A stretch of DNA of 64,000 bases from Massilia eurypsychrophila (GTDB lineage Bacteria > Pseudomonadota > Gammaproteobacteria > Burkholderiales > Burkholderiaceae_D). The position numbers were made by a program, and so were the translations under genes. Below the pieces are notes generated by a model. It did not search any database. It saw nothing but the letters and a program-made list of their open reading frames with translations, and was not told the origin of the DNA. The stretch lies in assembly GCF_002760655.1 (NCBI RefSeq), contig NZ_PDOC01000008.1:142946-206945 (forward strand), in the 5' to 3' direction. Below, piece after piece: positions 46,956-61,109 of this stretch (the stretch's first letter is position 1; each line of letters opens with the position of its first letter).

Positions 46956-48170
46956 TTAAAGGACTTTCGCAATCGCGTCAATGACGAGATCAATATTTTT
47001 GGAGTTCAGCGCAGCGACGCAAATGCGGCCGGTGTCGACCGCGTAGATCGATTCGTCGCGCAGTTTGCCGACCTGCTCCTTGGTCAGGCCCGAGTACGAA
47101 AACATGCCGACCTGCTCGCGGACGAATTCGAAATCGCGCCCTGGCGCCTTTTCCTTCAGCTTGCGCACCAGCTCGCCGCGCATCTCCTTGATGCGCACGC
47201 GCATTCCGGCCAGCTCGTCTTCCCACAGCTGGCGCAGTTCCGGCGTGCCGAGCACGGTGGCGACGACCTTGCCGCCATGCAGCGGCGGGTTCGAGTAGTT
47301 GGTGCGCACCACGCGCTTGAGCTGCGACATCACGCGGCCGGCCTCTTCGGCACTGGCAGCGACGACGCTGAGGGCGCCGACGCGCTCGCCGTACAGCGAG
47401 AACGACTTCGAGAACGAGTTCGACACCAGCAGCGCGCCGCCGGCCGCGGCGAAGCGGCGCACCACGCCGCCGTCTTCGGCAATGCCGGCGCCAAAGCCCT
47501 GATAGGCCATGTCGAGGAAGGGAATCAGGCCGCCGGCGATGACCGCCTCGATAACCTGGTCCCATTGCGCGGAAGTGATGTCGGCGCCGGTCGGATTGTG
47601 GCAGCAGGCGTGCAGCACGACGATCGAGCTGGCCGGCATGGCCTTGAGCGACGCGAGCATGCCGTCGAAATCGACGCCGTGGGTGGCTGCGTCGTAGTAT
47701 TTGTAGTTACCGACCGTGAAACCGGCGCTTTCGAACAGGGCGCGGTGGTTTTCCCAGCTTGGGTCGCTGATGAATACCTGCGCGCCTTCGGGGGCGAAAC
47801 GCTTGAGGAAATCGGCGCCGATCTTCAGCGCGCCGGTACCGCCCACCGCCTGCACCGTCACCGCGCGCTTCTCTTGAATAATGGCGCTGTCGGCCCCAAA
47901 TACGAGCTCCTGCACCGCCTTGTCGTACGCGGCCAAACCTTCGATCGGCAGATAGGTGCGCGGCGACTGCTGTTCTATCATCAGGGCCTCGGCCTTGCGC
48001 ACACACGCCAGCAGCGGAACCTTGCCGTTGTCGTCATAATAGACGCCGACGCCGAGGTTGATTTTCGCTGGATTGGTATCGGCATTGAAGGCTTCGGTAA
48101 TCCCCAGGATCGGATCGCGCGGGGCCATGGCAATGGTACTGAAGATACTGGCGGGTGCTGTAGAAGTCAT
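46956..48170 (-). CDS. aromatic/aspartate aminotransferase
   Basis: A 404-residue class I PLP aminotransferase of the AspC/TyrB type: INLGVGVYYDDNGKVPLL, the cofactor strand HACCHNPTGADIT and the lysine motif SNSFSKSFSLYGERVGAL. The C-terminal Arg motif is DTGRICVAALN. The CHNPTG and VGVYYDD segments fit TyrB/AspC; aromatic versus aspartate preference cannot be read reliably. It is upstream of the tRNA-Asn on the same strand and divergent from uvrB. Confidence 0.88.
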   Translation of the reverse strand: MTSTAPASIFSTIAMAPRDPILGITEAFNADTNPAKINLGVGVYYDDNGKVPLLACVRKAEALMIEQQSPRTYLPIEGLAAYDKAVQELVFGADSAIIQEKRAVTVQAVGGTGALKIGADFLKRFAPEGAQVFISDPSWENHRALFESAGFTVGNYKYYDAATHGVDFDGMLASLKAMPASSIVVLHACCHNPTGADITSAQWDQVIEAVIAGGLIPFLDMAYQGFGAGIAEDGGVVRRFAAAGGALLVSNSFSKSFSLYGERVGALSVVAASAEEAGRVMSQLKRVVRTNYSNPPLHGGKVVATVLGTPELRQLWEDELAGMRVRIKEMRGELVRKLKEKAPGRDFEFVREQVGMFSYSGLTKEQVGKLRDESIYAVDTGRICVAALNSKNIDLVIDAIAKVL

Positions 48171-48280
48171 CGTGGTTTAAACTTGATAATCGGCTGGTTC
48201 GCAGCAGGGTTGTATAGACAGCGCCCCAGTGAACTGCGGGGGTCGCAAGCGGACTCCCATTCTAACAAAGGTCTGAAAGT

Positions 48281-50368
<2,088 letters not shown>

Positions 50369-50401
50369 GCCTGCGCGCCGGTACTTTCTGCAAACGCAAC
50401 G

Positions 50402-52558
50402 CTACACGGTAAACTTCTCCGACCAGCGTGGGCCGCGCCGGCGCCGGCTGCCCAACAGCGCTAGCCCAGCCACGACCATCATCCATGCATGCGGCTCCGG
50501 CACGGCCAAGGCGATCGGATCGAGCAGGACATTGGTGCACAGCCCGTCCCTGCAGGCCAGCGCCAGGATCTGGTCAGCATCATTGATGTCTTTTGCCGAC
50601 ACGATCGTCCAACCCAGCGCCGGGTCGATCAAGGTGTTGATGTCCACCATGCCGGCGCTGCCGTACAGGAATCCATGCGAGTCGAAGGGCAAGTCGAAGT
50701 TCCATTCCGATGCGCCGACCACGATGCCGTCATTGTTCAGCCCTAGCGCGCTGGCGCGGATGCCGGTGCCGAGAAAGCCGAGGTCGGCCATCACGACGCC
50801 ATCAAACAGGAAGGCATGCCCCTCGCCGGATTTGAAATCGGCCGTTGTCTCCGCCATGCCGACCACCTGGCCGACCTCGTTGATGTCGTACGCTTCGCTG
50901 ATCAAGCCGCCAAGGCCGCCAAGATCGCGCAGCTCCCCGTCCTGAAAGACGATCGCGGTCCTGGTCGGATTGATGAAGTCGGTCGAATCGATGGTGGCGA
51001 TACCGGCCGCCTGGCCCTGGTTGTTGATCGCCGAGGCGCGGCTCCAGTCGCCACCCAGCGTCGGTATGATGCGCACGATGCCATCGCTGTAGACGAAGCC
51101 GCGCGCTCTTTCGCCGGGCCCATAGAAAGCATTGCCGGTTGCCTGGCCGGCATCGTTGAGCGCGGAAACGTAGTTGAAGTCCCAGATCCCGAGCCGGCCG
51201 ATATTGCGCAGCGCGTCGGATGAATAGAGATAGCCATCGCCTTCCCAGCCCAGGCCGATGTGACCGCGGTTGTTGATCGCCGTGCCGAAGCTGCCGGGCG
51301 CCAGCGCACTGATGTCGCGCGTGCCAGCCGTTGTCCAGATCGCGGCGGCGTTGTTGAACGTGCCGACTACCTGGCCGGCGTTGTTGATATTGACCGCCTG
51401 GAAATCGGCCGGCAAGAAGCGCAGCGTGTAGACCGGATCGGCCAACGCGGCCAGCGGGCTGGCCAGCAAGGCCAGCAGCAGCGGACGGGCTGCTTGCCTG
51501 CGCTTGCGCCATGCCAGCAGGCCCAGACCGGCGATCAGCATTGCCCAGGCGCCAGGTTCGGGCACCGGCGGCATCAGGTCGAGCCGCACGGCGCGGCACT
51601 CGAAAGTGTCGCCCAGGCACGCCCTGCCCAGGATCTGGCGCTGGTCGTTGATGTCGGTAGCCGACACGATGCGCCAGCCGGACGCCGGATCGATCAGCGC
51701 GTTCAGGTCGACCATCGCGCCGTCGTCGTACAGGAAGGCGTGGTAGTCGAAACCGGCGCCGCTGCTGACATCGGACATGCCGACCGCCGCGCCCGCATTG
51801 TTCAGGCCGAAAGCGCGGCCGGAACTGCCGCCAAGCGAGCCAAGGTTGACCATGCCGGCGCCGTCGGTAAACAGGAAGGGCCGCTCCTCGCCGGCGCTGG
51901 TGGTACTCGACCAGCCGGCAACCTGGTCGCCCTCGTTGATGTCATTGCCTTCGCTGACTGGCCCGCCCAATGTGCCAAGGCTGCGCACCGTGCCGAGGAA
52001 ATCGTAGATGAATGCATGACGCGGCGGGTCGCTCAAGTCGCCACCACCGAACAGTACGCTGGCGAAACCGGTGACCTGCCCGGCGTTGTTGATGGCGTTG
52101 CCGAAATCCTGATAACCGCCGAAGGCGAGAATCGGGGCGAAGCCGCCGTCGACGTAGACGAACGCGCGCGTCTCGGCGCCTCCGAACAGGCGCACCGTTC
52201 CCGACACACGCCGGCTGTCGCTGATGCCGGTGGCCCAATTGCGCCCGTTGGACGCGTCGATCGGCTCGAGCACGCCGGCCGAATAGATGAACCCCTGGGT
52301 GCCGAGGCGGCCCGCCACGTCGCCGTGGTTGTTGATGGCCAGCCCCTCGGCGCCGGGCAGGAAGTAGGCAACCGAGGTCGGGCTCCACACCGCCGCGCCG
52401 CCGCCGGCGCTGCCGACCACCTGGCCGGCGTTGTTGATGGCGGACGCGTAAAAGCCGTCGGGCAGCAACGTCAGCGTGTAGATGGGGTCGGCAACTGCCG
52501 CCAGCGGTGCGGCCAGCAGCGGCAGCAGCAGCTTGCGTAAAAGGTTTCGGATAGACAT
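50402..52558 (-). CDS. fused double HAF-repeat PEP-CTERM protein
   Basis: About 718 residues in one frame, built of two homologous halves. Each half has a signal-like helix ending ADPxYTL (first [20 protein letters not shown]), about 300 residues of HAF-type repeats with recurring NNxGQVVG and LGTLGG segments, and a PEP-CTERM tail. The first tail ([24 protein letters not shown]) lies inside the protein, followed at once by a second signal-like helix ([20 protein letters not shown]). The second tail is [23 protein letters not shown] near the end. PEP-CTERM tails are cut by exosortase; none is in the window. Confidence 0.8.
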   Translation of the reverse strand: MSIRNLLRKLLLPLLAAPLAAVADPIYTLTLLPDGFYASAINNAGQVVGSAGGGAAVWSPTSVAYFLPGAEGLAINNHGDVAGRLGTQGFIYSAGVLEPIDASNGRNWATGISDSRRVSGTVRLFGGAETRAFVYVDGGFAPILAFGGYQDFGNAINNAGQVTGFASVLFGGGDLSDPPRHAFIYDFLGTVRSLGTLGGPVSEGNDINEGDQVAGWSSTTSAGEERPFLFTDGAGMVNLGSLGGSSGRAFGLNNAGAAVGMSDVSSGAGFDYHAFLYDDGAMVDLNALIDPASGWRIVSATDINDQRQILGRACLGDTFECRAVRLDLMPPVPEPGAWAMLIAGLGLLAWRKRRQAARPLLLALLASPLAALADPVYTLRFLPADFQAVNINNAGQVVGTFNNAAAIWTTAGTRDISALAPGSFGTAINNRGHIGLGWEGDGYLYSSDALRNIGRLGIWDFNYVSALNDAGQATGNAFYGPGERARGFVYSDGIVRIIPTLGGDWSRASAINNQGQAAGIATIDSTDFINPTRTAIVFQDGELRDLGGLGGLISEAYDINEVGQVVGMAETTADFKSGEGHAFLFDGVVMADLGFLGTGIRASALGLNNDGIVVGASEWNFDLPFDSHGFLYGSAGMVDINTLIDPALGWTIVSAKDINDADQILALACRDGLCTNVLLDPIALAVPEPHAWMMVVAGLALLGSRRRRGPRWSEKFTV

Positions 52559-52700
52559 GAGGTTCCCCGTCGATGGCAGATATCCAATCATGTTGGAACT
52601 GCCACGCCGGAGTGTGCGCTAGGTCAGCCGTGTTCAAGAAGCTTTGAAAACTGCTGGCCGCGCACGGCAAGGCCCGCTGACGACCGTCCGGCGCCACGCC

Positions 52701-55700
52701 TTAGCGACGGTCGGGGTCCGGCAGCGGATCCTCGCCCGGATGGTAGGGGCCCGCGCAGGCGTCGATTTCGGCGCGCTGCTGCGCCGCGCGGGCGCGCCGG
52801 CGCGCCGTAAAGCCGCGCAGCAGGACATAGAACACGGGCGTGAGGAAGATGCCGAAGGCGGTCACGCCGAGCATGCCGGAAAACACGGCGATGCCCATCG
52901 CGCGGCGCATCTCGGCGCCGGCGCCGCTGCTGACGATCAGCGGCGTGACGCCGGCGCAAAACGCGATCGACGTCATCAGGATCGGCCGCAGCCGCAGTCG
53001 CGCCGCCTCCACCGTCGCTGCCAGCGTCTCCCTGCCCTGCTCTTCCAGGTCTTTGGCAAACTCGACAATCAGGATGGCGTTCTTGCAGGCCAACCCGACC
53101 AGCACCACCAGCGCGACCTGGGTGAAGATGTTCAGGTCGCCCGGCTGGTGGAACCACGGCAGGCTCGAAATCCACACCCCCAGCAGCGCCGACAAGATGC
53201 ACATCGGCACGATCAGCACGATGGCCAGCGGCAAGGTCCAGCTTTCGTACTGCGCCGCCAGCACCAGGATCACCAGCACCAGGGACAAAATGAGCACCGC
53301 CGCCAGGGTCGGGATGGCGATGTTGGCGCCCGGAATGTGGACGTCGCGCGTCAGGCGGTCCTGGTACGTCAGCTCGGTCCACTCGTAGCTCATGCCGCGC
53401 GGCAGCGTGCCGGCCAGCAGGCGCTCGATCTCGGCTTCGGCCTGGCCGCTCGAAAAGCCCGGCTTGGCCGCGCCGTTGATGTCGGCCGACGGGATGCCGT
53501 TGTAGCGCGTCACGCGGGTCGGGCCGAAGGTGTCCTCGACCTTCATCAGCGCGCCCAGCGGCACCATCTGGCCGGCGCTGTTGCGCGTCTCGATCCTGGT
53601 GATGGCGGCGGCGTCGGCGCGAAACGGCGCATCGGCCTGCACGATGACCTGGTAAGTCTTGCCGAAGCGCGAAAAGTCGTTGACGTACAGCGAACCGAGG
53701 TTGATCTGCATGGCGTCGTAGATGTCGCCCAGCGCCACCCCCATCTGCTTGGCCTTGGTGCGGTCGATGTCGGCCAGCAGCTGCGGCACATTGATGTCGT
53801 AGGACGAATACGGCGTGACGATCGGCGATTTTGGATTGGCGTAAATCTGCCCGAGCGCGCCCCACACGGCGCCGTACAGCGCCTGCTCGCCGAGGCCGGC
53901 GCGGTCCTGCACCTGCAGCTTGAAGCCGCCGGCGGTGCCGACTCCTTCGACCGGCGGCGGCGGCACGACGAACATGCGCGCGCCCTCGATCTGCTGGATG
54001 GCGCCATTGACCTTGCCGAGGATCGCCTCCTTGCTCAGGTCGGCGCTGGTGCGCTCCTCGAACGGCGCCAGGCCGAAAAACACCAGGCCCTCGTTGGGCG
54101 CGGCCGAAAAACCGGCGATCGACAGGCCCGGAAAGGCCACCGCATCGATGATGCCTGGCACCTTCAAGGCGATGTCGCCCATGCGCCGGATCACCGCGTC
54201 GGTGCGCTGCAGCGAGGCGCCGGCCGGCAGCTGGGCAATGCCGATCAGGTACTGCTTGTCCGGCGACGGCACGAAGCCGGACGGCGTGCGGGCGAACATG
54301 AAGGCGGTCGCCGCCAGCAGCAGCACATACAGCAGCAGCACCGGCGCCTTGCGCGCGAGCATGTGCACGACGCCGCGCTGGTAGCTGTCGCTGGCGTGGT
54401 GAAACTTGTGGTTGAACCAGTTGAAGAAGCGGCCGAACACGCGGTCGAGTCCGCGCGTGAAGCGGTCCTTCGGCGCGTCGTGCGGCCGCAGCAGGATGGC
54501 CGACAGCGCCGGCGACAAGGTCAGCGAATTGAACGCCGAGATCAAGGTCGAAATCGTGATCGTCACCGCGAACTGGCGGTAGAACTGGCCCGACAGCCCC
54601 GGCACGAACGACAGCGGCACGAACACCGCGCACAGCACCAGGGCGATGGCGATGATCGGCCCGCTCACTTCCTGCATCGCCTTGACGGTGGCGGCGCGCG
54701 GGGTCAGGCCGTTTTCAATATTGCGTTCGACGTTTTCCACCACCACGATGGCGTCGTCGACGACGATGCCGATCGCCAGCACCATGCCGAACAAGGTCAG
54801 CGTGTTGATCGAAAAACCAAGCGCGAGCAGCACGCCGAAGGTGCCGACGATCGACACGGGCACCGCGAGCAGCGGAATGATCGACGCGCGCCAGGTCTGC
54901 AGGAACAGAATCACCACCAGCACCACCAGCAGCACCGCCTCGAGCAAGGTGGCCACCACCTTCTCGATCGACGTCTGCACGAAGCGGGTCGGATCGTAGA
55001 CGATGTCGTAGGTGACGCCCTGCGGGAAGTTCTTGCTGACGCGCGCCATGACTTCGCGCACGTCGGCCGACAGCGCCAGCGCGTTGCTGCCGGGCGCCTG
55101 GAAGATGGCGATGGCGGCCGCTTCCTTGTTGTTGAGCAGGCTGCGCAGCGCATATGTGCTGGCGCTCATTTCGACGCGGCCGACGTCCTTGATGCGCACC
55201 ACCGACCCGCTGGCCGGATCGGCGCGCACGATGATGTCGGCAAATTCCTCCACCGTCGACAAGCGCCCCTTGGTGTTGATCGGCAGCTGGAATTCGCTGC
55301 CGGTGGGCGCCGGCGGCGCGCCGACCACGCCGGCGGCGACCTGGGCGTTCTGTTCGCGGATGGCGGCGACGACCTCGTTGGCCGACATGCGGCGCGCCGC
55401 CAGCTGCTGCGGATTGAGCCAGATGCGCATCGCGTAGTCGCCGGCGCCGAACAGCAGCACGCTGCCCATGCCGGTAATGCGCTGCAGCTCGTCGCGCACC
55501 TGCAGCTGGCCGTAGTTGCGCAGGTAGAGCGCATCGTGACTGTTGTCGGGGCTGAGCAGGTGCACCACCATCGTCAGGTTCGGCGCCTGCTTCTCGGTGG
55601 TGACGCCGATCTGGCGGACGATGTCGGGCAGGCGCGGCAGCGCGCGGCTGATGCGGTTCTGCACCGACGTTTCGGCCACCTCCGGATCGGTGCCGATGCG

Positions 55701-55988
55701 GAAGGTGACGGTCAGGTTCATGCCGCCGTCGGACGTCGACTGGCTTTCGAAGTACAGCAGGTTGTCGATGCCACTGATTTGTTCTTCGAGCGGGGTGGCG
55801 ACGGTTTCGGAAATGACGCGCGGATTGGCGCCGGGGAACTGTGCGCGCACCACTACCTGCGGCGGCGCGACGTCGGGATATTCGGATACGGGCAGTATGA
55901 AGATCGACATCGCGCCGACGATGAAGATGAAGATCGAAATCACCGTTGCAAAGCGCGGCCGGTCGATGAACTTGCTGGCGATATCCAT
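52701..55988 (-). CDS. RND (HAE1) efflux transporter permease
   Basis: A 1095-residue inner-membrane proton-driven drug exporter of the AcrB/MexF type. It has the N-terminal FIDRPRFATVISIFIFIVGA, the porter domain GVTTEKQAPNLTMVV, TM4 with the proton-relay residues in GMVLAIGIVVDDAIVVVENVER, and the second-half repeat from FTRGLDRVFGRFF. The length exceeds the usual 1040-1050 mainly at the C-terminus. It follows the fusion protein gene by six bases; the TolC-type outer protein is not in the window. Confidence 0.92.
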   Translation of the reverse strand: MDIASKFIDRPRFATVISIFIFIVGAMSIFILPVSEYPDVAPPQVVVRAQFPGANPRVISETVATPLEEQISGIDNLLYFESQSTSDGGMNLTVTFRIGTDPEVAETSVQNRISRALPRLPDIVRQIGVTTEKQAPNLTMVVHLLSPDNSHDALYLRNYGQLQVRDELQRITGMGSVLLFGAGDYAMRIWLNPQQLAARRMSANEVVAAIREQNAQVAAGVVGAPPAPTGSEFQLPINTKGRLSTVEEFADIIVRADPASGSVVRIKDVGRVEMSASTYALRSLLNNKEAAAIAIFQAPGSNALALSADVREVMARVSKNFPQGVTYDIVYDPTRFVQTSIEKVVATLLEAVLLVVLVVILFLQTWRASIIPLLAVPVSIVGTFGVLLALGFSINTLTLFGMVLAIGIVVDDAIVVVENVERNIENGLTPRAATVKAMQEVSGPIIAIALVLCAVFVPLSFVPGLSGQFYRQFAVTITISTLISAFNSLTLSPALSAILLRPHDAPKDRFTRGLDRVFGRFFNWFNHKFHHASDSYQRGVVHMLARKAPVLLLYVLLLAATAFMFARTPSGFVPSPDKQYLIGIAQLPAGASLQRTDAVIRRMGDIALKVPGIIDAVAFPGLSIAGFSAAPNEGLVFFGLAPFEERTSADLSKEAILGKVNGAIQQIEGARMFVVPPPPVEGVGTAGGFKLQVQDRAGLGEQALYGAVWGALGQIYANPKSPIVTPYSSYDINVPQLLADIDRTKAKQMGVALGDIYDAMQINLGSLYVNDFSRFGKTYQVIVQADAPFRADAAAITRIETRNSAGQMVPLGALMKVEDTFGPTRVTRYNGIPSADINGAAKPGFSSGQAEAEIERLLAGTLPRGMSYEWTELTYQDRLTRDVHIPGANIAIPTLAAVLILSLVLVILVLAAQYESWTLPLAIVLIVPMCILSALLGVWISSLPWFHQPGDLNIFTQVALVVLVGLACKNAILIVEFAKDLEEQGRETLAATVEAARLRLRPILMTSIAFCAGVTPLIVSSGAGAEMRRAMGIAVFSGMLGVTAFGIFLTPVFYVLLRGFTARRRARAAQQRAEIDACAGPYHPGEDPLPDPDRR

Positions 55989-55994
55989 CGGCGC

Positions 55995-57194
55995 CTACCC
56001 TTTCGCCGGCAAGGCCGCGGTGGCCGGCGCGCCGCCCGGCGGCATCAAGGGCTTGCCGTCGCCGTCGAGCTGCACCAGTTGCGGCTTGACCGGCATGCCG
56101 GGGATGGCGCGCTGCAAGCCGTCGACGATGATGTTCTCGCCCGGCTTGACGCCGTCGACCACGCGCATCGCGCCGATCAGTGCGCCCATCTTGACCTCGC
56201 GCTGTTCGACGACGCCCTTGGGGCCGACCACCAGCACGACGCGGCGCGTCTGGTCGGTGGTGATGGCGCGGTCGGGCACCAGGTTCGCCTCGTACGGCTT
56301 GCCGGCGCTGACCTTGACGTGCGCCGACAGGCCGGGCGTGAAGCGGCCGTCCTTGTTGTCGAACACGGCGCGCAGCTGCATGCTGCCGGTGGCCTGGTTG
56401 AGGCGGTTGTCGACGAAGTCCATCCTGCCTTTGTGGGGATAGCCCTGCTCGTTGAACAGGCCCATCTGCACCACCGGCGCCTCATTGGGGTTGGTCGCGG
56501 TCAGGCCGTACTTGAGGAAGGCGGCCTCGCTGGCGTCGAAGTAAGCGTAGACGCGGTCGGTGGAGACGATGGTGGTGAGCACCGGCTCGTTGACGCCGAC
56601 GAGGTTGCCGGCAGTGACGGCGGTGCGCGAGGCGCGCCCGGCGATAGGCGCCGTGATGCGGGTGAAGCCCAGATTCAGGCTTGCCGCGTTGAGCGAGGCC
56701 TGGGCGGCGTTGACCGCGGCGGCGGCGTTCTGGGCGGCGGCGCGGAACTGGTCGGCCTCCTGCTCGGAGATGGCGCGCAACGGCAGCAGCTTTTCGGCGC
56801 GGGTGGCCTGCAGCTGTGCCAGGCTGGCCTGGCTGCGGGCGGATGCCAGCGTTGCGGTCAGGCGCGCCACCTCGGCGGCGAACGGGCGCGGATCGATGGT
56901 AAACAGCAGTGTGCCCTTGCGCACATCCTGGCCGTCGCGGAAGTGGACGCGCTCGAGCGTGCCGGCCACGCGCGCGCGCACGTCGACCTGGTTGACCGCG
57001 GCGACGCGCGCGCTGAATTCGTCGAACTCTTCTACCTGGCGGCGGGTGACTGGAGCGACCGACACGGGTGGCGGGCCGGCGCCGCCGGCGCCTGGCCCTT
57101 GGCCCTGCTCCTGCTTGGGGCCGCAGCCACTAAGCAACGCCGCGAGTGCGGAGAGCATTCCCATCAGCAGAATGCGCGAGAATCCAACGAACAT
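55995..57194 (-). CDS. RND efflux periplasmic adaptor (membrane fusion lipoprotein)
   Basis: About 399 residues. A lipobox (ALAALLSGCGP) anchors it to the inner membrane. The lipoyl and hairpin parts read VDVRARVAGTLERVHFRDGQDVRKGTLLFTID and LAQLQATRAEKLLPLRAISEQE, with the second lipoyl half FTRITAPIAGRASRTAVTAGN. The ATG at 57194 follows CGGAGGA. It joins the permease to an outer-membrane channel. Confidence 0.9.
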   Translation of the reverse strand: MFVGFSRILLMGMLSALAALLSGCGPKQEQGQGPGAGGAGPPPVSVAPVTRRQVEEFDEFSARVAAVNQVDVRARVAGTLERVHFRDGQDVRKGTLLFTIDPRPFAAEVARLTATLASARSQASLAQLQATRAEKLLPLRAISEQEADQFRAAAQNAAAAVNAAQASLNAASLNLGFTRITAPIAGRASRTAVTAGNLVGVNEPVLTTIVSTDRVYAYFDASEAAFLKYGLTATNPNEAPVVQMGLFNEQGYPHKGRMDFVDNRLNQATGSMQLRAVFDNKDGRFTPGLSAHVKVSAGKPYEANLVPDRAITTDQTRRVVLVVGPKGVVEQREVKMGALIGAMRVVDGVKPGENIIVDGLQRAIPGMPVKPQLVQLDGDGKPLMPPGGAPATAALPAKG

Positions 57195-57348
57195 CTCTTC
57201 CTCCGGCATGGAAAAATGTGATGCAACGACTCGGCAGTAAACGCTTAGTCTTTGTTGGAGTTGAACGGTGGACGTTGGTTCGCCGCGAATGGCAGTCCGT
57301 TGCGATGGATTCGCTATACTTGTCGAAGAGTGAATACAGGAGATGCAA

Positions 57349-57984
57349 ATGGAACGCCGCACCTTGCTGAAAACCTTGCTGGCCGGCGCGCTCGCTTCAA
57401 GCGCACGTCGGGCGTGGGCCCAGCGCCTGGTGGCGACCCAGCGCCAGACCGAAGGTCCGTTCTATCCGGACAAGCTGCCGCTCGACCAGGACAATAACCT
57501 GGTGAATATTTCCGGGCGCCGTGGGTCCGCGGCCGGTGAGGTGACCGATCTGACCGGCCGCATTCTTGACCTGGACGGCAAGCCGCTGCGCGGCGTGACA
57601 ATCGAAATCTGGCAGGTCGACAACAACGGCCGCTACATCCATTCCGGCGATGCGGGCGCCAGCAACGATCCGAATTTCCAAGGATTCGGCCGCTTCGAAA
57701 CTGGCGAAAGCGGCCAATACCGGTTCCGGACGATCAAGCCGGTACCTTATCCGGGACGGGCGCCGCATATCCACGTCAAACTGAGCAAGGGCGGCAAGGA
57801 ATTGCTGACCACTCAACTGTACGTACAGGGTCACCGGCTAAACGAGCGCGATGGTGTGTTACGCGGGGTCCGCGATCCCAGTCAGCGCGCTGCGCTCATG
57901 GCGCCGTTCCTGCCTAGTATTGAGCGTCCCGCCGAACTATCCGCTCGTTTCGACATTGTGCTGGGTGCGGCGCCGCCGTCATAA
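57349..57984 (+). CDS. Tat-exported intradiol ring-cleavage dioxygenase
   Basis: About 211 residues. The start ERRTLLKTLLAGALASSARR with the Tat-type twin Arg suggests export in folded form. The core is a protocatechuate 3,4-dioxygenase-like beta sandwich: TEGPFYPD, IEIWQVDNNGRYIHSGD (an iron-ligand Tyr), YRFRTIKPVPYPGRAPHIHVKL (Tyr and the two iron His). Such enzymes open catechol rings with Fe(III). The ATG at 57349 is chosen because GGAG is six bases before it. Divergent from the efflux operon. Confidence 0.82.
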   Translation: MERRTLLKTLLAGALASSARRAWAQRLVATQRQTEGPFYPDKLPLDQDNNLVNISGRRGSAAGEVTDLTGRILDLDGKPLRGVTIEIWQVDNNGRYIHSGDAGASNDPNFQGFGRFETGESGQYRFRTIKPVPYPGRAPHIHVKLSKGGKELLTTQLYVQGHRLNERDGVLRGVRDPSQRAALMAPFLPSIERPAELSARFDIVLGAAPPS

Positions 57985-58133
57985 AAGACTATCTCACCGA
58001 GTTTTCAAGCTTTCTTACCGACCCGCGCTCTTTTGGATACTCTTGAAGCCATCGATGCCCCGCCGGGATCTTGGTACGATGTCCGCTCAACCACTTATCT
58101 TGATTCGCCTTGTCTACTGATTACTGGTCCTTC
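57985..58133. other. decayed or non-coding stretch
   Basis: No intact gene. A fragment reading KDYLTEFSSFLTDPRS and, one frame over, DTLEAIDAPPGSWYDVRSTTY suggests remains of a coding sequence. TTGGTACGATGTCCG at 58071-58085 recurs with one change at 58814-58828. Confidence 0.4.
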
Positions 58134-58705
58134 ATGTTTCCGATTCCGACAACGACGAGCCTGGCGCAGCCAAGAACCGTCGCAGAACTCGACTCCCTCT
58201 TTAACCGCGACGAAGTCGTGACGACGCACTGATACTCGTCGCCCGCAACGACGCGACACTGAACGCATTGTTAGCGATCAGCGCTGTGACAGCGACGAGA
58301 GATCTCGACTTCCTCCAAAGCCGTTTCGCCTTGCTCGATCCTCCTGCGATTGCTGCGGCGTCGGCATCGATTACCAGACTGCTCTCGCGTCTCGAGGCAG
58401 CCCCGCAGTTGGCGCTGCACCCGTTCCTGGTCAGGTATGTGGATGGCACCGACCACCAGCCTTACGAGGCCGGCCAAGTCTTGGAGGCGATCAATTCCTC
58501 GGTCGTTGTCACGCCACCAAACTGCATCTCCTCTGAAGACTGCTGGTTCTTGTATGACGTGTTCTCGTATCTAAAATCGGTGCGTCAGGTGCTGAAGGTC
58601 GCCAACGAGAACAGTCACCGGATCGTATTCGCCCGCTTCACTGAGTTGTATGAATCGGCCCTTGCCGCCGATGCTGTCGCCGAGGCTCATGGCACGGCCA
58701 TGTGA
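58134..58705 (+). pseudogene. hypothetical gene, apparently frameshifted
   Basis: A first frame from the ATG at 58134 reads MFPIPTTTSLAQPRTVAEL to RDEVVTTH and stops at 58232. A second frame reads DDALILVARNDATLNALLAIS on to EAHGTAM at 58705, with helical segments such as VSYLK-like FSYLKSVRQVLKVANEN. Joining them by one base gives a plausible 190-residue soluble protein. No family recognised. It may equally be an intact gene starting at a weak codon near 58268. Confidence 0.4.
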
Positions 58706-58817
58706 ATGGGCAACTGCTTCTTGCCGAGCCACTGGCCCGTCACTTGCTAACGGCAGCAGCGTGGTCCAGACAATAGATCTCGAGCATGCCTATGCCGTCA
58801 TGTCCAACAGGAATTGG

Positions 58818-58823
58818 TATGAT
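58818..58823 (+). promoter_or_regulatory. probable extended -10 element
   Basis: TGGTATGAT (58815-58823) has the TGn extension and a TATGAT hexamer, about 52 bases before the S9 peptidase ATG. The -35 is weak. Confidence 0.35.
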
Positions 58824-58875
58824 GTCCGGCTACCGGCCACGAGCCGGAATTTTTTCACTTCATCGGAGACACCGC

Positions 58876-60942
<2,067 letters not shown>

Positions 60943-60950
60943 TCGCGCTG

Positions 60951-60998
60951 CGCAAAAAGCCGCGCCCCGGTCTAGTGTCCGCGGCGCGGTTTTTTGCG
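60951..60998 (+). terminator. hairpin terminator after the S9 peptidase
   Basis: CGCAAAAAGCCGCGCC and GGCGCGGTTTTTTGCG pair with one mismatch around a 16-base loop and carry a T6 run. Confidence 0.75.
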
Positions 60999-61109
60999 TC
61001 CAAACGCGCATCTGATTGCGAACCACCGCCGCTGGCACGTTATCGTCGCGCACGCGGGGATCCCATTTCGTTGTATTGTTGCTGCATTGATTTGCAGATC
61101 GGAGGCTAC

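Noticed and set aside
48171..48280. Possible LexA box before uvrB
   Set aside because: TTGTATAGACAG resembles half a box but the second half is missing; the CTG-CAG spacing nearby is eight, not ten.
52644..57221. A 1525-codon open frame on the plus strand opposite the efflux genes
   Set aside because: The product is a His/Arg/Ala/Asp-rich low-complexity sequence typical of an antisense frame in GC-rich DNA. The minus strand carries clear RND genes.
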